Virus record (IMG/VR): IMGVR_UViG_3300034139_000017
Span: 1-34,371 of that record
Strand: one strand, 5' to 3'
Length of the DNA stretch: 34,371 bases
From: a virus
In this document: piece after piece, positions 29,419 through 34,371 of the stretch
How positions within the stretch are numbered: position 1 is the first letter of the stretch
Layout: each line of letters opens with the position of its first letter
Made by a program: the position numbers and the translations under genes
Notes under the pieces: model-generated
The model's database searches: none
Told to the model about the DNA's origin: nothing
The model's input: the letters and a program-made list of their open reading frames with translations, nothing else

Positions 29419-29930
29419 ACAGCATCACCGTCAAGGACGCCGGCGGCGACGAAGTCGCGATCGCCGCCCGCCCTGCTCCCCTCGCGCTCAGCCTCTCGGC
29501 CGAGACACCGAACCCCGAGGGCTGCGACGTCCAGTTTTACGATTCGGGTCTGGACGCCTGGCGACCGCCGGTCGAGAGCGACTTCGTGATCAATCCCGGG
29601 TTCTACCCCGCGTTCCGCTTCCCGATGCTCACCGCCGGCTTCGATCGGTTCACGCTCGCCATCGGAGGCGCCATCGACGACGGCGGCGGCGGCAAGCCGA
29701 AGCTCGTCGGAGGCGAGGTGTATCCGGGCGACGCTGCCGGTCAGTTTTATGCCCACGCCGGGTACACCCCGAGTGCGGTGGGCACCCTGGAGAGTCTGGC
29801 GCTTCTGCTCGCAGCCGATGGCGGGCACATCATCGAGGCGATGACCCCATTCGTGAATGTGAGCGTGGTTTACAGCGAACCCGACGCCATTATCAGCGGC
29901 ACCTACCGCTTCGATCTGTACCGCCGGTAG
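29415..29930 (+). CDS. Hypothetical structural-region protein
   Basis: A 171-residue, beta-rich protein (ALSLSAETPNPEGCDVQFYDSG, DFVINPGFYPAFRFPML, DAIISGTYRFDLYRR). It is coupled to the gp37-like gene by an ATGA overlap. It looks like a small virion decoration or fibre-type domain, but no family was recognised. A palindromic hairpin follows at 29941. Confidence 0.5.
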   Translation: MNSITVKDAGGDEVAIAARPAPLALSLSAETPNPEGCDVQFYDSGLDAWRPPVESDFVINPGFYPAFRFPMLTAGFDRFTLAIGGAIDDGGGGKPKLVGGEVYPGDAAGQFYAHAGYTPSAVGTLESLALLLAADGGHIIEAMTPFVNVSVVYSEPDAIISGTYRFDLYRR

Positions 29931-29940
29931 CCCCCGCGAC

Positions 29941-29954
29941 GTGTCTGCAGACAC
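29941..29954 (+). terminator. Palindrome after the first rightward gene group
   Basis: GTGTCTGCAGACAC is a perfect 14-bp palindrome 10 bases after the stop codon. It separates the neck genes from terminase. GTGATCCCC then occurs twice directly before the small terminase start. Confidence 0.4.
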
Positions 29955-30025
29955 ATCGACGCGCCTTGCCGCAATCCACCGATCACACCTCGCGCGCGTA
30001 GGGCCGTGATCCCCCGTGATCCCCA

Positions 30026-30442
30026 ATGGCCGCAGGCCAAGCACTCTCCATCGCCCGCGTCACTGCGGCCATCCACGAGCACGGCACGCTCGCCGCCGCA
30101 GCGCGATCGCTCGGTTGCTCCCGTGAGGCCCTCTCGCGGGCCGTCACGCGCTGGAACCTCCGCGGCGTGCTCGCCGAGGCGCGCGAGGCGCTGTGCGACG
30201 CCGCCGAGGACGGCCTGCGGCTCCAGATCGCGACTGGCGAGCTCGGCGCGATCACGTACGCCCTCGACACGCTCGGTAAGCGGCGCGGCTACATCCGCCG
30301 CATCCAGGACGTCGCGGCCGTCGCCAACCTGGAGGCGCTGCGCCGGATCGCCACCCGCCTAGGCGTCGTCGAGGTTGACGACGTCGCGCTCATGGCCGCC
30401 GTGGGAGAGGTCAAGGCCGAGATGGACGCCGAGCGCGCATGA
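30026..30442 (+). CDS. Terminase small subunit-like protein
   Basis: A 138-residue protein with an N-terminal DNA-binding helix-turn-helix (THGTLAAAA-type: GTLAAAARSLGCSREALSRAV around residues 19-38). A helical rest follows (ALDTLGKRRGYIRRIQDVA). It is encoded directly before the large terminase and overlaps it by ATGA, the usual layout. It should recognise phage DNA and recruit the large subunit. Confidence 0.75.
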   Translation: MAAGQALSIARVTAAIHEHGTLAAAARSLGCSREALSRAVTRWNLRGVLAEAREALCDAAEDGLRLQIATGELGAITYALDTLGKRRGYIRRIQDVAAVANLEALRRIATRLGVVEVDDVALMAAVGEVKAEMDAERA

Positions 30443-32115
30443 CGATGCTCGCGCGTCTTCTCGTCGACGTGCGCCGCGAGCGGTCCAAGATGGCGCTGCG
30501 GCCCGCGAAACCGTGGCCTGTCGCAGAGCTGCCCGACGACCGCGCGCTGGCCCGCATCGCCGCGGCCACGGCCGACTTCTGGGAGTTCGACCGGCTGTAT
30601 TTCCCGCCCGAGGTCTACACGCAGGGCCACGCTGAGCCCGGCGACTATCACCGCCACCTCGTCGATGAGGCGCAGCGGCCGGGTGTCTACGTCCACCTCG
30701 GCGCGCGCATCCACGGCAAGACCGTCACGGTCAAGAAGCTGCTGGCCTGGCTGCTGCTCACGGGCAACGTCACGATCGCCGGGACGCTCAGCCAAAAGCT
30801 CGACGTCGCGCGCAACATCCTCGCCGACGTCGTCGCGCTTATCCGCGACAACCCACGCATCGTTCACGACTGGCGGCCGCGCTTCGCGGTCTGCAACGCC
30901 GACGCGATGCAGATGGTGACCGAGCGCGAGGGCACGAGCCCGCTCTACCGCTACGCGCAGGCGTTCTCCGAGGGCCGCTCGGTGCGTGGCTACGCTCGCG
31001 GCTTCGCCCGGCCCGAGTGGATCATCTGCGACGACCTGGAGAACCGCAAGAGCCCGATGGGCGATGAGCAGGTGAAGCGGCGGATCAAGGTGCTCCAGGA
31101 AGCCTCGAAGTCGATGGCCACGCCGGCGGGCGATGCGCCTGGCGGAACGCTCGTGTGCCTCGGCAACGACTTCGACGAGCGGTGTGCGATGCACCGGCTG
31201 CTCACGCAGTACGAGACCGCGGGCGGCTCGGAGCTGCCACCGAGTTGGCGCGTCGAGAAGTGGCCCGCGTGGATCGAGGCGCCGCGCGTCGTGCACAACT
31301 CCGACGGCGGCACGTTCGAGATGCCGACGGGGCCCCTGTGGCGCGCGCGCTTCTCGGCCGCGACAGTCGCTGAGCTGCGGCGCAAGCTGGAGCCAGCCGA
31401 CGAGGACGAGTGGCAGGGGGAGTTCCTGCAGAACCCGCAGCCCCCCGAGGGCAACGTCTTCCGGGCTGAGCACTACCGCGAGTTCGACGCACTGCCGTCG
31501 GACGCGCGAGGCGTGGTCTACTGCGACCCGAACCTGAGCCTCAAGGGCAAGGGCGACACGACGGCGATCACGGCGCTGCTCTACTCGCCGGCGACACTCG
31601 AGTACTACGTCTCGGCCGCGCGGTGCATCTCGTTCTCGGACTCGAACGCGCTGCTCTCGGCGCTGCTCGACGTCCGCGACGGGGTCAACCGGGCCGGCTA
31701 CGGCCCGGACGAGGCCGGCCGGTCGCGCGTCGTTGCGGTCGGGTTCGACGGCAACGTCTCGCAGGAGAGCACCTGGACCAACCACGTGCGCAACTGGTGC
31801 CGGATCAACACGCGGCCGTTCCCGCGCCTCGTCTGGTGCCGGTACCGCGTCGACGACCTGGCCAAGAACACGCAGGCCGCGTGGACGGCGAAGCAGATCA
31901 GCTTCCCGAAAGGGTTCGCCCAGACCGAGGAGGGCCGGCGCTACCTCGCGCAGCTCTATGCCTTCCGGGGCAAGCGGAGCCCGAGCGAGCAGAACGACGA
32001 CGCGCCGGACTCGCTGATCTGCGCCGACGAGCTGCTCCACGAGCGGGGCGTCGTCAAGCGGCCCGAGGCGCGGTCGTCGGCGGCCGTCAACATCCAGGAC
32101 GACATGAGCTGGTGA
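30439..32115 (+). CDS. Terminase large subunit
   Basis: A 558-residue packaging ATPase-nuclease. A Walker A-like loop lies at about residues 87-95 (LGARIHGKT), and a hydrophobic strand ending in acidic residues, Walker B, at about 194-201 (WIICDDLE). The RNase H-type nuclease part has VYCDPNLSLKGKGDTTAI (first Asp) and NDDAPDSL near the C-terminus. The set fits the Mu gp28-like terminases. It pumps DNA through the portal encoded next. A strong palindrome follows its stop codon. Confidence 0.92.
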   Translation: MTMLARLLVDVRRERSKMALRPAKPWPVAELPDDRALARIAAATADFWEFDRLYFPPEVYTQGHAEPGDYHRHLVDEAQRPGVYVHLGARIHGKTVTVKKLLAWLLLTGNVTIAGTLSQKLDVARNILADVVALIRDNPRIVHDWRPRFAVCNADAMQMVTEREGTSPLYRYAQAFSEGRSVRGYARGFARPEWIICDDLENRKSPMGDEQVKRRIKVLQEASKSMATPAGDAPGGTLVCLGNDFDERCAMHRLLTQYETAGGSELPPSWRVEKWPAWIEAPRVVHNSDGGTFEMPTGPLWRARFSAATVAELRRKLEPADEDEWQGEFLQNPQPPEGNVFRAEHYREFDALPSDARGVVYCDPNLSLKGKGDTTAITALLYSPATLEYYVSAARCISFSDSNALLSALLDVRDGVNRAGYGPDEAGRSRVVAVGFDGNVSQESTWTNHVRNWCRINTRPFPRLVWCRYRVDDLAKNTQAAWTAKQISFPKGFAQTEEGRRYLAQLYAFRGKRSPSEQNDDAPDSLICADELLHERGVVKRPEARSSAAVNIQDDMSW

Positions 32116-32150
32116 GCGACGGACGGATATCCGTCCGTCGAGCACTCACC
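32111..32150. terminator. Palindrome between terminase and portal genes
   Basis: The 24-bp perfect palindrome at 32117-32140 is centred on GATATC, with outer GGTGAG (32111-32116) pairing with CTCACC (32145-32150). It overlaps the last codons of terminase. It may separate terminase from portal expression. Compare 859-888. Confidence 0.55.
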
Positions 32151-32239
32151 CACGGCACGGACGCTCTAAGTCTCGGTCACTGCGCCTCGGTACGCTCCGG
32201 GCGCACCCATACCGGGCCAGTACCGGCCCTGCCCGCCCG

Positions 32240-33508
32240 ATGGCCTTCGACCTCCCGATCCTCCGCAAGAAGCTCCTGCCGAGCATCGCCGACGCGCTCA
32301 AGGCCATGAAGGCCGCCGACGAGCGCGACGAGAAGGCCCGCGACACGCGGCCGCTGCTGGCCATCCTCATGCGCATCGTCGAGGCGGACCCGCGCCTCGG
32401 TGGCCACGTGCTCACCCGCCGCACCGCGCTCACGTCGTTCGACGTCCTCGTCGAGCCTATCCCCGGCGACGCCCGCGGAAACGACGACGGCGCTGCCGAG
32501 ACGGCCGCCCGCGTCCGCGCCGTCGGCGACACGGTCCTCAACCGCGCGCCTGAGCGCAGCCTCTACGGCGCCGTCGCGATTCAGGTCGCGTGGGAGGCCG
32601 GCGAGCTCGGCGTCACGCCCAGCGTGGCTTACGACTACGACCCCGACGAGATCGCGCGGCCGTCGCGGCGCCTGGAGGACCTTCGGCTGCTCTCGTGGAC
32701 GGGCTCGGCGAAGCCGACGGCGACGGCGCTGCCGGTCGACGGGACGGTGATCGCGGCGATCGACGAGAGCCACTGGACGGGCGGCGTGCTGCGCTCGGTG
32801 CTCATCCGCGAGATCCTGCTCAACGAGAACCTGCAGGAGTGGGCCCGCTTCACGAAGAAGCTCAAGGGCATCATCGGCGCCAAGTTCGAGGGCGACGTGC
32901 CCGAGGCCGGTGATCCAGAACACGTGACGGCGACGGCCTCGCTCAAGGGCATCGTCTCGGACAACTACGCGATGTACTCGGACCGGATGTCGTTCGAGTT
33001 CAACAAGGTCGTCGAGGCGGCCGCGGGTGGGTCGTTCAAGGAGCTCAAGGGCGATCTGGAGGCGGACGTCGCGATCGCGATTCTCGGGCAGGCCAACACA
33101 TCCGAGCTGCCCGCCGGCGGCGGCAGCCGGGCGGCGCTGCAGGTCCTCAACCTGGTGCGCCGCGACATCCACCACTCGGACATCCGGACGGCCGAGGCGA
33201 TGGCGAACGAGCTGCTGCTCTGGGACTACCGCTTCAACGTCGACGCGGCCGCAACGTCCACGCCGTACCGCTGGCGCGTCGCGCTGGAGACGGACGACGA
33301 CGCCGGCGCGCAGGCCGAGGCGGGCGCCCGGGCGGTCTCCGAGGCGATGGACGCGCTGGAGGGCACGGGCGTCGGGCTGCCGACCTCCGAGGTGTTCGCG
33401 CGCCTCGGGTTCACGATGCCCGAGGGCGCCCCCACGATGCTCCAGCGCACGCGCGGCACGACGCCGGGCCTGCCCCCACCCGATCCGGACGACGACCTCG
33501 ATGGCTGA
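32240..33508 (+). CDS. Portal protein, DUF935 / Mu gp29-like
   Basis: A 422-residue portal protein of the DUF935 family: ADPRLGGHVLTRRTALTSFDVLVEP near residues 47-72, then YGAVAIQVAWE and EDLRLLSW. NYAMYSDRMSFEFNKVVEAAAGG follows further on, with VAIAILGQANTSELPAGGGSRAALQV typical of the C-terminal half. It forms the dodecameric channel for DNA. The start ATG is 124 bp after terminase. The last four codons overlap the next gene. Confidence 0.9.
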   Translation: MAFDLPILRKKLLPSIADALKAMKAADERDEKARDTRPLLAILMRIVEADPRLGGHVLTRRTALTSFDVLVEPIPGDARGNDDGAAETAARVRAVGDTVLNRAPERSLYGAVAIQVAWEAGELGVTPSVAYDYDPDEIARPSRRLEDLRLLSWTGSAKPTATALPVDGTVIAAIDESHWTGGVLRSVLIREILLNENLQEWARFTKKLKGIIGAKFEGDVPEAGDPEHVTATASLKGIVSDNYAMYSDRMSFEFNKVVEAAAGGSFKELKGDLEADVAIAILGQANTSELPAGGGSRAALQVLNLVRRDIHHSDIRTAEAMANELLLWDYRFNVDAAATSTPYRWRVALETDDDAGAQAEAGARAVSEAMDALEGTGVGLPTSEVFARLGFTMPEGAPTMLQRTRGTTPGLPPPDPDDDLDG

Positions 33509-34043
33509 CGACCTCTCCGCCTTGCAGGACCTCCACCTCGTGGTTGACCCGGCCGCACTCCAGCGGGCCGGGCTGCTCGCGGTCGAACTGGTGCTGGAGC
33601 AGACGGCCGCGGGCATCGACCGGCACGGGCAGCCGTTCCGCCCCTACTCGACGCGCCGGCTCGCGGTCCCCGCAGGCTCGATCACGAAGGCTGCCCAGGC
33701 GCGGCTCGGAGGCGCGCTCGAGTACTTCACGACGGCGAGGACGGGCGCGCTCTGGGCACTCGTCGAGGGCGGCTACGCGGCGCTCAAAGCGGCCCGCTAC
33801 CCGCAGGACGGCGGAGCGGTGAACCTCCACGCGACGGGCGCGATGATGCGCTCGATGGGCGTCGTCGCGCAGGACGACAACAGCGTCACGATCGGGTTTA
33901 CGCGGACCGAGGAGGCGCAGAAGGCCGGTTGGAACATCGAGACGCGCGACTTCCTCGGGCTCACGGACGCGCACGCGGCCGAGGTCGGCGAGGTGCTCGG
34001 TGCGGGCGTCTCGCTCGTCTCGGGACCGGTCAGGCTCGGCTGA
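33501..34043 (+). CDS. Virion morphogenesis protein, Mu gpG-like
   Basis: A 180-residue protein that overlaps the portal gene by 8 bases. It has the pattern of Mu gpG-type (tail completion/virion morphogenesis) proteins: AVELVLEQTAAGIDRHGQPFRPYSTRRLA near the N-terminus, LHATGAMMRSMGVVAQDDNSVTIGF in the middle, then RDFLGLTDAHAAEVGEVL. It converges on the F-like gene, and the two overlap by 14 bases at their ends. Confidence 0.75.
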   Translation: MADDLSALQDLHLVVDPAALQRAGLLAVELVLEQTAAGIDRHGQPFRPYSTRRLAVPAGSITKAAQARLGGALEYFTTARTGALWALVEGGYAALKAARYPQDGGAVNLHATGAMMRSMGVVAQDDNSVTIGFTRTEEAQKAGWNIETRDFLGLTDAHAAEVGEVLGAGVSLVSGPVRLG

Positions 34044-34371
34044 TGACGGCGGTCCAGCGATGCCGGCATCTGTACCCGCCGCAGTAGAGCGCGACGTCGA
34101 GGCCCTGACCGTTGTCGAGACGGCGGATCTCGGCCGCGGTGTACGTGACGCCGTCGGCGGCCTCGGCGAGCCGGTCTCGGCAGAAGGCGCGATCGGCGGC
34201 GGGCCCGGTGTAGCGGTACCGGACGCCGGCGACGGTCTCGGACTGGGCAAGTGTCGCGGCCCGGTCGAAGCCGCCGGCAGCCGTCTCAGCAACGGTCCGG
34301 ACGGCATGGTCGGCCTGCCGCGTCCGGCGCCGCACGACGTCCTCCGCCACGCCGACGGTGCCGTTGGTCTC
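34030..34371 (-). CDS. F-like minor head protein, C-terminal part
   Basis: Only the last 113 residues lie in the window; the gene continues beyond 34371. They carry the closing signature of SPP1 gp7/Mu F-type head morphogenesis proteins. This is YTGPAADRAFCRDRL, then YTAAEIRRLDNGQGLDVALYCGGYRCRHRW with the Cys/His pattern. Such proteins act at the portal during head assembly. In Mu this gene lies between portal and gpG on the same strand; here it is on the opposite strand and tail-to-tail with gpG. Confidence 0.8.
   Translation of the reverse strand, partial: ETNGTVGVAEDVVRRRTRQADHAVRTVAETAAGGFDRAATLAQSETVAGVRYRYTGPAADRAFCRDRLAEAADGVTYTAAEIRRLDNGQGLDVALYCGGYRCRHRWTAVISRA

Noticed and set aside
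30289-32145. 618-codon leftward frame opposite the terminase
   Set aside because: It is antisense to clear terminase motifs, low in complexity and matches no family I recognise.
1-34371. CRISPR array
   Set aside because: No set of regularly spaced repeats was found. The only tandem repeats are the 18-bp duplication at 12315 and the operator units at 9097.
1-34371. tRNA or rRNA genes
   Set aside because: No cloverleaf with a GTTCRANNC-type arm or rRNA-like stretch was noticed by eye; a dedicated tRNA scan would be decisive.

Overview
The window is part of a high-GC Mu-like (transposable-phage type) prophage. It carries terminase, a DUF935 portal, a gpG-type protein, an F-like head protein, scaffold, HK97-fold capsid, tail tubes, tail assembly chaperones and a tape measure protein. 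Two Mor-type activators are also present. No transposase, lysis gene or phage end lies in the window. The host is probably a high-GC member of the Bacteroidota/Rhodothermota branch. The reasons are a strongly GC-rich backbone, starts without clear Shine-Dalgarno sequences (several GTG), and a secretion signal ending in AQ followed by a 'GDSLRIARLE' coil. This host call is inference only.

Layout. 1-1320: hairpins, a small lipoprotein and a small phage gene. 1321-7094 (leftward): a large tail protein and the tape measure protein. 7095-23692: a 16.6-kb accessory block sitting between tape measure and tail assembly chaperone, genes that are normally adjacent. 23693-28346 (leftward): chaperone G, tail protein, two related tube-like proteins, a small head-tail protein, capsid and scaffold. 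28461-34043 (rightward): two or three neck/tail-completion proteins, small and large terminase, portal and gpG-like protein. 34030-34371 (leftward): the C-terminal end of an F-like head protein that runs off the window. Structural genes are therefore split between two strands, with a divergent junction near 28.4 kb and a convergent one near 34.04 kb.

The accessory block looks like two related phage control regions placed together. Each has an XRE repressor transcribed left, an operator with dyads, a conserved small early gene transcribed right, and a GC-rich hairpin after it. Each repressor is followed by AT-rich cargo: a HEPN-like protein in one, two TIR proteins in the other. Two Mor-type regulators, two complete and two fragmentary copies of one lipoprotein, and two copies of the chaperone gene extend the duplication. 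AT-rich cargo genes (DUF2806, DUF2971, a membrane/cytosol pair, a PD-(D/E)XK-like nuclease, a membrane-anchored coiled protein), ParDE and two HNH nucleases fill the rest. They resemble anti-phage or superinfection-exclusion cargo, but function is inferred from domain type and position only.

The most striking arrangement concerns the chaperones. The copy at 23693-24010 ends in a canonical T_TTT_TTC slippery site and a nearby stop codon, as expected for a G/GT gene. Its -1 extension is cut off by a TnpB gene whose stop codon overlaps it. A second copy at 16460-17071 lacks the slippery site and encodes the long form in one frame. G and GT may thus be made from two loci. Paired CGTGCA-type palindromes lie ahead of the scaffold, long chaperone and tape measure genes. 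They are candidate sites for the Mor-type activators.
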